The notes under the pieces are model-generated. The model did no database searches. It worked only from the letters and a program-made list of their open reading frames with translations, and was not told the origin of the DNA. A program made the translations under genes and the position numbers. 6,246 nt of DNA, taken from an uncultured Oscillibacter sp. (GTDB taxonomy: Bacteria; Bacillota; Clostridia; Oscillospirales; Oscillospiraceae). Shown here piece after piece: positions 1 to 5,715 of this stretch. Positions within the stretch are counted from its first letter, which is position 1; every line of letters starts with the position of its first letter. The stretch spans positions 1 through 6,246 of the forward strand of contig CAOJHG010000136.1 in the NCBI GenBank assembly GCA_948435975.1. The letters are read 5' to 3'.

Positions 1-1062
1 GGCGGTGTCCTGAAATGCGTCATGTACGCGGGCAGCGCCTCCCATCTGCGCTTCCGTCCAGGAAATGGGATGAAGGTCATTTTACAGGGCTATGTTTCCG
101 CTTTCCTGAAAAATGGGGCCTACCAATTCTATTGCCGTGCGATGACGCCTGAGGGAGTGGGAGATCTGGCCCTGGCCTTTGAGCAGTTAAAAAACAAGCT
201 GAGGGAGGAGGGGCTTTTCGACCAGGACCACAAAAAGCCTCTGCCCCGGTTCCCGCAGAAAATTGCCGTGGTGACTTCTTCTGCTGGAGACGCAGTGCGG
301 GACATCATTCGCATTACAAACCGGCGCTATCCGTTGGTGAAGGTAATTGTACTGCCTGTTCAGGTCCAGGGAGACAAAGCCCCGTTGGAGATTGCCGGGG
401 CGATTCGTTATGCCGACCGCTGGAAAATCGGAGATATCATCATTACGGGACGGGGCGGCGGGTCTATGGAAGACCTGTGGGCCTTTAATGATGAGAGGGT
501 TGCCCGAGCCATCTATGATTCAGAGACGCCGGTGATCTCTGCGGTGGGCCACGAGCCAGATGTGACCATTGCGGACTTTGTGGCGGACGCCCGGGCCTCT
601 ACACCTTCCAATGCGGCGGAAATTGCCGTGCCGGATCAGGTGGAACTGCTGCGCTGGCTCCACAGCTCCAGCGGACGGTTGGAGCAGTCTGAGACCGCCC
701 GGCTCGCGGTACTGCGGCAGCGGCTGGAGTCCCTGCGCGGCAAGCGAGTCATGCAGGACCACATGACCTATGTGCAGGACAAGCGGATGGAGTTGACCCA
801 CATTCAGCAGCGCCTGGGAAGTTTGTCCGATGGTCTGGTTTCCCGAAAGCAGGCAAAGTTTTCCGCGCTGGCGGCGGCGTTGGACGCGATGAGCCCCTTA
901 AAGGTCCTAGGCCGGGGCTATGCAATGGTCCAGGGGCCGGATGGAACAATTTTGAAAACCTATCGAGACACGGCGGCAGGTGAACAGGTGACGGTCACTC
1001 TTGGAAAAGGCAGTCTGTTGTGTACTGTTGACCAGACGAACAGGGAGGAGACGGAAACATGA
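1..1062 (+). CDS. xseA: Exodeoxyribonuclease VII large subunit XseA, 5' partial
   Basis: XseA is the catalytic large subunit of exonuclease VII, a cytoplasmic single-strand DNA nuclease that degrades from both ends to short oligonucleotides and acts with several XseB copies. The frame is open from base 1, and the residues before the first ATG (GGVLKCV) match the conserved end of the N-terminal OB-fold. That ATG at 22 is therefore internal and the true start lies before the window. 353 residues are present, against roughly 400 or more in the family. Visible motifs, in fragment numbering: GRGGGS at 150-155 followed by EDLWAFNDERVARAI, SAVGHEPDVTIAD at 180-192, and RASTPSNAAE at 198-207, which together form the exonuclease VII catalytic signature. 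A long charged helical region follows, and then the C-terminal LGRGYAMV segment. The stop overlaps the xseB start as ATGA, so the two are probably translationally coupled. Identification is firm. Confidence 0.96.
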   Translation, partial: GGVLKCVMYAGSASHLRFRPGNGMKVILQGYVSAFLKNGAYQFYCRAMTPEGVGDLALAFEQLKNKLREEGLFDQDHKKPLPRFPQKIAVVTSSAGDAVRDIIRITNRRYPLVKVIVLPVQVQGDKAPLEIAGAIRYADRWKIGDIIITGRGGGSMEDLWAFNDERVARAIYDSETPVISAVGHEPDVTIADFVADARASTPSNAAEIAVPDQVELLRWLHSSSGRLEQSETARLAVLRQRLESLRGKRVMQDHMTYVQDKRMELTHIQQRLGSLSDGLVSRKQAKFSALAAALDAMSPLKVLGRGYAMVQGPDGTILKTYRDTAAGEQVTVTLGKGSLLCTVDQTNREETET

Positions 1063-1295
1063 GCACAAATAGCGTATCGTTTGAACAGCGTATTACCCGT
1101 CTGGAGACCATTGTGTCAGCGTTGGAGAAGGGAGATGTACCACTGGCGGACTCTCTGGCCCTTTTTGAAGAAGGGACGAAGCTCATTTCCGCCTGCTCGA
1201 AGCAGTTAGATCAGGCAGAAATGCAGGTCGTGAAGCTGATGAAGGGCGCAGACGGTTCGCCGCAGGAACTGCCTTTTGAGGAGAGTAAGGAGTAA
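1059..1295 (+). CDS. xseB: Exodeoxyribonuclease VII small subunit XseB
   Basis: XseB is the small, helical, non-catalytic subunit that wraps the coiled-coil arm of XseA and is needed for exonuclease VII activity. The product is 78 residues, normal for the family (about 60-85). The family pattern is clear: FEQRITRLETIVSALEKGD at 8-26, then PLADSLALFEEGTKLISAC and a second helix with QLDQAEMQVVKL, with an acidic, weakly conserved tail. The start is the ATG of the ATGA overlap with xseA. It is preceded by a strong AGGGAGGAG ribosome binding site at 1042-1050, eight bases upstream. Being next to xseA, in the usual bacterial order xseA-xseB-ispA, supports the call. Confidence 0.95.
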   Translation: MSTNSVSFEQRITRLETIVSALEKGDVPLADSLALFEEGTKLISACSKQLDQAEMQVVKLMKGADGSPQELPFEESKE

Positions 1296-1298
1296 GCA

Positions 1299-2066
1299 AT
1301 GGACTTCACAAAAGAGATGGAAGCGGCCCGCGAACTGATAGAGGCCCGTTTGAAGGAATTTTTCCTCCCTGATACCGGACTGGCTGCGGCCATGCGCTAC
1401 AGTCTCCTGGCAGGAGGGAAACGCATCCGGCCTGTCCTGACTATGAAATTCTGTGAGGCGGCGGGCGGAACACTTGATGAGGCCCTGGATTTTGCCTGCG
1501 GCGTGGAGATGCTGCACACCTATTCTCTGATACACGATGACCTGCCCTGCATGGACAACGACAGCCTACGCCGGGGCAAGCCCACAAACCACAAGGTCTT
1601 TGGCGAGTGTACCGCTACGCTGGCGGGAGACGCTTTACAGGCTGCGGCCTTTCATACAGTGCTGTCGGCTGGCGGACAATGGGATTCCAGAGGCAGTGCG
1701 GCCAGAGTCTGGGCGGCAAAGATTCTGGCAGAGGCCGCTGGCATTCAAGGCATGTGCGCTGGACAGTATTGGGATACGGTGCATGGCGGACAGCCCCATA
1801 CAGAGGAAGAGCTGACAGAGATCAACGACAAGAAGACCGGGGCGCTGCTGCGGGCGGCCTGCATGCTTGGCGTAGCAGCCTCCTTTGGCCGCCGGTTCGT
1901 GGAGGAATCCTGCATGGACGCCGCCAGGGACTACGCCACCAATTTGGGCCTGGCTTTTCAGATTCGGGATGATATCTTGGATGAAATTTCTACAACTGGT
2001 GAGTTGGGAAAGACAATTGGTTCAGATGCGGCTAACCACAAAACTACCTATTTGACACTTTTATGA
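1299..2066 (+). CDS. ispA: Polyprenyl (farnesyl/geranyl) diphosphate synthase, interrupted by a premature TGA
   Basis: IspA condenses DMAPP or GPP with IPP to make GPP and FPP, precursors of undecaprenyl and quinone chains, in the cytoplasm. The start ATG has AAGGAG at 1287-1292 and sits three bases after xseB. All catalytic motifs are intact: GKRIRP at 40-45, the first aspartate-rich motif DDLPCMD at 80-86, GQYWD, DKKTG, and the second motif DDILD at 224-228, then KTTY at 248-251. Tyr75, five residues before the first motif, and the two-residue insertion within it fit bacterial short-chain (C15) synthases. The frame stops at TGA 2064-2066 after 255 residues, exactly after TLL, where the family normally has Gly. 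Beyond it the same frame continues with a typical C-terminal tail to 2198, giving 299 codons and a usual family length. The product as read lacks the last helices and is probably impaired. A base error in the assembly, or a genuine nonsense mutation, are the main explanations. Confidence 0.9.
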   Translation: MDFTKEMEAARELIEARLKEFFLPDTGLAAAMRYSLLAGGKRIRPVLTMKFCEAAGGTLDEALDFACGVEMLHTYSLIHDDLPCMDNDSLRRGKPTNHKVFGECTATLAGDALQAAAFHTVLSAGGQWDSRGSAARVWAAKILAEAAGIQGMCAGQYWDTVHGGQPHTEEELTEINDKKTGALLRAACMLGVAASFGRRFVEESCMDAARDYATNLGLAFQIRDDILDEISTTGELGKTIGSDAANHKTTYLTLL

Positions 2067-2198
2067 AAAGATGCCTGTAAAGCAAAAGTCCTTTTCTATA
2101 CGAAACAGGCAAAAACTGCACTGAACAAGGGCGTTTGGACAGGCGGGACGGAATTTCTGCGAACTCTGGCAGATCATCTTGCGGAGCGCAGGGCCTGA
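2067..2198 (+). pseudogene. ispA: Stranded C-terminal tail of ispA, in frame after the premature TGA
   Basis: Read in the ispA frame, these bases give 43 residues beginning KDACKAKVLFYTKQAKTAL, ending EFLRTLADHLAERRA, and closing with TGA at 2196-2198. This matches the usual end of bacterial FPP synthases: an amphipathic helix with alanines every three to four residues, a short linker, then FLxxLAxxLxxR. No frameshift is needed, only replacement of the TGA at 2064, for example by GGA (Gly). The ATG overlapping the TGA (2063-2065) opens only a five-codon frame, so no useful reinitiation product is made here. The stretch is lysine-rich and more AT-rich than the rest of ispA, which may reflect normal tail composition or drift after inactivation. 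Confidence 0.8.
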
Positions 2199-2218
2199 TG
2201 ACAGGAAAAAGATGTATA

Positions 2219-2244
2219 AATTCCAGTAAAACTGTGATAGAATT
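2219..2244. repeat. Small nested inverted repeat upstream of rpiR (possible operator)
   Basis: Outer arms AATTC (2219-2223) and GAATT (2240-2244) flank inner arms CAGT (2224-2227) and ACTG (2231-2234) around AAA. There is a five-base asymmetry (TGATA) on the right side. The repeat overlaps the candidate -10 element, a position where a repressor could act, and an autoregulating RpiR-type protein is encoded immediately downstream. The arms are short and could arise by chance in AT-rich DNA, so an operator role is speculative. Confidence 0.25.
2235..2243 (+). promoter_or_regulatory. Candidate extended -10 promoter for the rpiR operon
   Basis: TG-A-TAGAAT at 2235-2243 resembles an extended -10 element of the housekeeping sigma factor. 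The -35 position with 17-base spacing (2215-2220, TATAAA) matches poorly, as extended -10 promoters tolerate. It lies about 30 bases before the rpiR start in the only sizeable non-coding gap of the window (2199-2273). The gap has no visible rho-independent terminator, so readthrough from ispA is also possible. Confidence 0.35.
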
Positions 2245-2260
2245 GTATTGAACAGCAAAA

Positions 2261-2266
2261 AGAGGG
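2261..2266 (+). promoter_or_regulatory. Ribosome binding site deciding the GTG start of rpiR
   Basis: AGAGGG sits seven bases before GTG at 2274. The next in-frame ATG is at codon 37, inside the N-terminal helical domain, so GTG is the only start that preserves the full HTH fold. Confidence 0.7.
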
Positions 2267-2273
2267 ATGACCC

Positions 2274-3140
2274 GTGGCAAAGAGCATCTTACATACCATT
2301 GAACAGAACCGTGACAGCTTTTCCAGAGGGCAGAAGCGGATTGCGGATTACATTCTGGAAAATTATGACGAAGCAGCCTCCATGACAGCAAGCCGTTTAG
2401 GCCGTTTGGCAGGCGTCAGCGAATCTACAGTAGTGCGCTTCGCCTCCGAACTGGGCTACGATGGTTACCCAGGAATGCAGCGGGCCCTACAAGAAATGCG
2501 CCGGAGCTGTCTGACCTCTACTCAACGCATCAAAGCAGCGGAAGAGATTCTTTCCAGTCAAGATCTCCTGGGTTCCATCCTCCAGTCCGATATCGACAAG
2601 CTGCGGCAGGTAGTCAATGAGGCCGACCGGGGAGAATTCAACAAGGTGGTGGACCGCATTCGAGCGGCGCGCCACATCTATATCCTGGGCGTTCGTTCCT
2701 CCTCGTTTGTGGCGGGCTACCTTAATTTCTATATGCACCTCTTGTTTGAGAACGTGACTTTAGTGCAGTCTAATGCGGCAGGGGAAATCTTAGAGCAGCT
2801 CTTCCGTATTGGTAAGCCGGATGTGATGATTGCCATTAGCTTCCCCCGGTATTCTAAAGTCACGATGAACACAGTGAAGTTTGCACGGGACCGCGGGGCA
2901 GGTATCATTGCAATCACAGATAACACGCTGTCCCCGGTTTACCAGATGTCGGACGCGGCTCTGCTGGCCCCTTGTGAGATGATTTCTTTTGTAGATTCTA
3001 TGGTGGCGCCGCTGTCGCTGATTAACGCATTGCTGGTAGCGCTGGCAAAATGCGGCGGGGAGGACGTGTCCGCTACCTTCGCTGAACTGGAAAACATCTG
3101 GAATGAATACAGCGTGTTTGGGAAAATGGATGATGAGTAA
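2274..3140 (+). CDS. MurR/RpiR family transcriptional regulator
   Basis: This is a DNA-binding regulator of the RpiR type, in which an N-terminal helix-turn-helix domain is joined to a SIS domain that senses phosphosugars or amino-sugar phosphates. The length of 288 residues is typical. Residues 1-77 carry the HTH_6 pattern: SRGQKRIADYIL at 17-28, then SRLGRLAGVSESTVVRFASELGY around 40-62 as the recognition helix region. The SIS domain spans roughly 125-265, with GVRSSS at 139-144 and ISFPRYSK at 188-195 as the probable phosphosugar-binding loops, followed by AITDN. The start is GTG with AGAGGG upstream. It is the first gene of the second block and overlaps the next gene by 8 bases, so it may control its own operon. 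The effector cannot be read from the sequence, and no sugar catabolism genes are adjacent, which is unusual for the family. Confidence 0.92.
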   Translation: MAKSILHTIEQNRDSFSRGQKRIADYILENYDEAASMTASRLGRLAGVSESTVVRFASELGYDGYPGMQRALQEMRRSCLTSTQRIKAAEEILSSQDLLGSILQSDIDKLRQVVNEADRGEFNKVVDRIRAARHIYILGVRSSSFVAGYLNFYMHLLFENVTLVQSNAAGEILEQLFRIGKPDVMIAISFPRYSKVTMNTVKFARDRGAGIIAITDNTLSPVYQMSDAALLAPCEMISFVDSMVAPLSLINALLVALAKCGGEDVSATFAELENIWNEYSVFGKMDDE

Positions 3141-4365
3141 AGATATTTTAGTAATCGGCGGCGGGGCTGCTGGGATGATGGCCGCAATCTCTGCTGCGGA
3201 GTTGGGGGCGTCCGTCACTCTGCTGGAACCGAATGAGCGCCTTGGGAAGAAGCTGAATATCACTGGAAAGGGCCGCTGCAACGTGACCAACAACGCCGGG
3301 CTGGAAGAGCTCATGGCAAACATTCCCCGTAATGGAAAATTCCTTTACAGTGCTTTTTCCCGCTTTGACGGACGGGATGCAATGATTTTTTTTGAGGATT
3401 TGGGCGTTCCCTTGAAGACAGAGCGGGGAAACCGGGTGTTCCCAGTGTCCGATAGAGCTTTCGACATCAGCAGCGCATTGGAGCGGCGAATGCGAACGCT
3501 TGGTGTGTGTGTCGTGCGGGATCGGGCCTTGTCTCTGAAAATTGCAGATGGCACAGTTTGCGGTGCAGTGGGGGAAAAGGACTCCTATTCCGCTGGCGCG
3601 GTCATTTTGGCTACCGGCGGTGTATCCTATCCTGCCACCGGTTCCACAGGAGACGGGCATCATATGGCGGAGGCGGCAGGGCACACGATAATGCCTCTCC
3701 GTGGCTCCCTAGTTCCCCTGCGGGACTTTGGTGTTGGAAAAGAACTGCAAGGACTCAGCCTGCGGAATGTGGGCCTAACGGTCTTTGAGAACAGCAAGAA
3801 AATTTACACGGATTTTGGTGAGATGGTTTTTACTCACTTTGGTGTCAGCGGGCCGTTGATTCTATCTGCCTCCGCCCATATGCGGCACTTTGGGGAGAAG
3901 GCGTATCATCTGGAGATTGACTTGAAGCCCGCCTTAGATGAACAGGTCCTAGACAAGCGACTGCTGGGGGATTTCGAAAAATACTGCAACCACGATTTCT
4001 GCAACGCTCTGGACGATTTGCTGCCCAAAAAGATCATTCCAGCAATAATCCGGGCTTCCGGCATTGCTCCCCGCCAAAAAGTCCATGATATCACGCGGGA
4101 ACAGCGGAAGGGCCTCCTGCAAGTTTTGAAGCATTTTCCTGTCGTGATTGCAGGCCTCTGTCCAGTAGAGGAAGCCATTATCACCTCTGGTGGCATAAAG
4201 GTGGGAGAAATCCAGCCAACTACTATGGAATCAAAACGTGTAAAGGGACTTTACTTCGCAGGGGAGATTATCGACACAGATGCTTATACCGGCGGCTTTA
4301 ACCTGCAAATTGCTTGGGCGACAGGACGCGCCGCAGGCCAATCTGCTGCGGGAAGAGAAGAATAA
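3133..4365 (+). CDS. BaiN/RdsA (HI0933-like) family NAD(P)/FAD-dependent oxidoreductase
   Basis: This is a flavoprotein of the HI0933-like family, also annotated as BaiN/RdsA or aminoacetone-oxidase-type. Its physiological substrate is generally unknown. An N-terminal Rossmann FAD site is clear: VIGGGAAG at 7-14 and Glu32 ending the second strand. The family signature GKKLNITGKGRCNVTN lies at 38-53, ATGGVSYPATGSTGDG at 160-175, and the C-terminal FAD motif GLYFAGEIIDTDAYTGGFN at 372-390. Starting at ATG 3133 gives 410 residues, normal for the family. Upstream in-frame ATGs at 3103 and 3130 exist, but 3103 would add ten non-family residues inside rpiR. 3130 would add only one Met and has slightly better spacing to a weak GGGA at 3120-3123. 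The gene overlaps the rpiR end by 8 bases and has no signal peptide, so the protein is cytoplasmic. BaiN homology alone does not show bile-acid activity, and the housekeeping context argues for a general role. Confidence 0.9.
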   Translation: MSKDILVIGGGAAGMMAAISAAELGASVTLLEPNERLGKKLNITGKGRCNVTNNAGLEELMANIPRNGKFLYSAFSRFDGRDAMIFFEDLGVPLKTERGNRVFPVSDRAFDISSALERRMRTLGVCVVRDRALSLKIADGTVCGAVGEKDSYSAGAVILATGGVSYPATGSTGDGHHMAEAAGHTIMPLRGSLVPLRDFGVGKELQGLSLRNVGLTVFENSKKIYTDFGEMVFTHFGVSGPLILSASAHMRHFGEKAYHLEIDLKPALDEQVLDKRLLGDFEKYCNHDFCNALDDLLPKKIIPAIIRASGIAPRQKVHDITREQRKGLLQVLKHFPVVIAGLCPVEEAIITSGGIKVGEIQPTTMESKRVKGLYFAGEIIDTDAYTGGFNLQIAWATGRAAGQSAAGREE

Positions 4366-4384
4366 ACAGTATCAGCATGAGGGT

Positions 4385-4389
4385 GGGAG
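4385..4389 (+). promoter_or_regulatory. Ribosome binding site deciding the cmk start
   Basis: GGGAG lies eight bases before ATG 4398 and supports that start over the in-frame ATGs at 4314 (inside the preceding gene) and 4377 (no purine-rich site upstream). The gap between the flavoprotein stop and cmk is 32 bases and holds no terminator. Confidence 0.65.
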
Positions 4390-4397
4390 TTGACCGC

Positions 4398-5072
4398 ATG
4401 AGTACCATTCGCATTGCTATTGACGGCCCATCCGGCGCAGGAAAGAGCACCTTGGCGAAAGCCGCGGCTGGGGCGCTGGGCTATCTATATGTGGACACTG
4501 GAGCAATCTACCGCACCATTGGCCTTCACATTTTGAAGGAAGGCGTGGACCCTGAAAATGAGGAGGCAGTATCAGCCCAGCTTCCCCGGCTTCAGATTGA
4601 CCTGCGCTATGACGGCGGGCAGCAGCGGATGTTCCTGAACGGCGAGGATGTATCGGAGGAGATCCGCTTGCCGGAGGTGTCTCACTATACTTCTGCTGTC
4701 TCCGCTCTGCCGCTTGTTCGAAAATTCCTTCTGGAGATGCAGCGAGAATTGGCTCGAAAAAATAACGTCATCATGGACGGGCGGGACATCGGGACAGTTG
4801 TGCTGCCGGATGCAGAAGTAAAAATCTTTTTGACGGCCTCCTCTCAAGCCCGGGCACAGAGGCGGATGCTGGAATTGGAACGCCGGAAGACGCCGCAGCC
4901 CTACAAGGACGTTCTGCGGGAAATCGAAGAGCGGGATTTTCGGGATACCCATCGAGACGCCGCCCCCCTTCGGCAGGCAGAGGACGCTGTGTTGCTGGAT
5001 ACTACCGAACTGAACTTCCAGGAGAGCAAAGCGGCGCTTCTGCAAATCATCCGGGAAAGGACGGACCCATGA
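4398..5072 (+). CDS. cmk: (d)CMP kinase (cytidylate kinase)
   Basis: Cmk phosphorylates CMP and dCMP with ATP to the diphosphates. It recycles CMP released by phospholipid and RNA turnover and supplies CTP/dCTP pools in the cytoplasm. The 224-residue product from ATG 4398 is the usual length. It opens with IAIDGPSGAGKST, the P-loop at 10-18, followed by YVDTGAIYR at 31-39, the family's NMP-binding start. Further family blocks are IRLPEVSHYTSAVSALPLVR at 89-108 (CMP-binding insert), IMDGRDIGTVVLPDA at 125-139, and a LID-type RDFRDTHRDAAPL. A longer reading from 4314 would add 28 residues before the P-loop that resemble no part of the family. It follows the flavoprotein by 32 bases and runs into plsC with one base between. 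Identification is firm. Confidence 0.95.
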   Translation: MSTIRIAIDGPSGAGKSTLAKAAAGALGYLYVDTGAIYRTIGLHILKEGVDPENEEAVSAQLPRLQIDLRYDGGQQRMFLNGEDVSEEIRLPEVSHYTSAVSALPLVRKFLLEMQRELARKNNVIMDGRDIGTVVLPDAEVKIFLTASSQARAQRRMLELERRKTPQPYKDVLREIEERDFRDTHRDAAPLRQAEDAVLLDTTELNFQESKAALLQIIRERTDP

Positions 5073-5073
5073 G

Positions 5074-5715
5074 ATGAAGCCATTCAATCGCTTGTTTATC
5101 TTTATTTATTATGTAGTGGGCTTCATCGCCAGCCTCCTGCACCCGACTACCGTGGAAGGCATGGAAAAATTGCCGAAAAGTGGAGTGCTTTTATGTCCCA
5201 ACCATGCCAGTAATTGGGACCCCATCCTGATCGCTCTGAAACTGCCTATCAATTTCCGCCTCCGCATCATGGCAAAGGAGGAGCTTTTCAAAAATCCCCT
5301 GCTTGGCTGGCTGCTGCGGAAGGTCGGGGCATTCCCAGTCAGCCGGGGGAACAATGATATCAGTTCTATCAAAACTTCCATACAGTCGATCAAAGATGGC
5401 GATAACCTGCTGATCTTTCCGGAAGGAACTACGATTCACAATGGCATCGGCTTTGCGGATGGTCTGCCTGCTCATGCCAAGTCCGGCGTTGCGATGATTG
5501 GCGTAAGGACTGGAGCAACGCTGGTCCCAGTGTTCGTAGATGGAGAGAAGAAGCTGTTTCACCGAACACGCATTATTTTCGGCGAGCCTTACGAGCCCCA
5601 CTACACCGGAAGACGGGGGACCTCTGAGGAGATGCAGAAAATTGCAGACGACATCCTGGAGGCCGCCTATGCCCTGGGCGGTCAGAGCGTTGGGGGAGGG
5701 CCGCTGTGCAAGTGA
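5074..5715 (+). CDS. plsC: 1-acyl-sn-glycerol-3-phosphate acyltransferase PlsC
   Basis: PlsC acylates lysophosphatidic acid at position 2 to give phosphatidic acid, the branch point of membrane phospholipid synthesis, working at the cytoplasmic membrane face. The product has 213 residues, within the range for compact bacterial members. A hydrophobic N-terminal segment at about 7-22 is the likely membrane anchor. Acyltransferase motif I is NHASNWD, with catalytic His44 and Asp49 (HX4D). Motif II is FPVSRG at 87-92, motif III FPEGTT at 115-120 and motif IV VPVFV at 151-155. The start ATG lies one base after the cmk stop, with AAAGGA at 5056-5061 as a somewhat distant ribosome binding site, so coupling to cmk translation is likely. 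The 3' end overlaps ispH by 10 bases. cmk-plsC-ispH is a recurrent clostridial order. The exact acyl-acceptor preference is inferred from the family. Confidence 0.92.
   Translation: MKPFNRLFIFIYYVVGFIASLLHPTTVEGMEKLPKSGVLLCPNHASNWDPILIALKLPINFRLRIMAKEELFKNPLLGWLLRKVGAFPVSRGNNDISSIKTSIQSIKDGDNLLIFPEGTTIHNGIGFADGLPAHAKSGVAMIGVRTGATLVPVFVDGEKKLFHRTRIIFGEPYEPHYTGRRGTSEEMQKIADDILEAAYALGGQSVGGGPLCK
5694..5699 (+). promoter_or_regulatory. Ribosome binding site deciding the GTG start of ispH, inside plsC
   Basis: GGGAGG within the purine run at 5692-5700 lies six bases before GTG 5706. It supports that start over the in-frame GTG at 5712, which would shorten the conserved first strand. Because the site lies within the plsC coding sequence, ispH translation is probably coupled to plsC. 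Confidence 0.65.

Noticed and set aside
2064..2066. TGA as a sense codon through an alternative genetic code (for example TGA read as Gly)
   Set aside because: TGA ends xseA, cmk and plsC at exactly the expected family lengths and in tight overlaps, so it is a normal stop in this genome.
2064..2096. Selenocysteine at the ispA TGA, with a GAAAAG (2065-2070) / CTTTTC (2091-2096) stem as an insertion element
   Set aside because: The family has Gly here, not Cys. The stem is weak and AU-rich with a 20-base loop, and lacks the features expected of a bacterial selenocysteine insertion element. FPP synthases are not known selenoproteins.
2189..2197. Palindrome CAGG-G-CCTG at the end of ispA as a terminator
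   Set aside because: It has a one-base centre, cannot form a hairpin loop and is not followed by a T run.
2044..2391. Minus-strand open frame of 115 codons spanning the end of ispA and the start of rpiR
   Set aside because: It crosses two genes of clear identity on the other strand, shows no recognisable domain and is a shadow frame.
2790..3323. Minus-strand open frame of 177 codons, and similar long ones at 3148-3684, 4572-5087 and 5191-5766
   Set aside because: All lie opposite well-identified plus-strand genes and have arginine-, proline- or histidine-rich, non-family-like translations, as expected for antisense shadows in GC-rich DNA.
4314..4397. Longer cmk start at 4314 or 4377
   Set aside because: The extra residues match no part of cytidylate kinase, 4314 lies inside the preceding gene, and the good ribosome binding site serves 4398.
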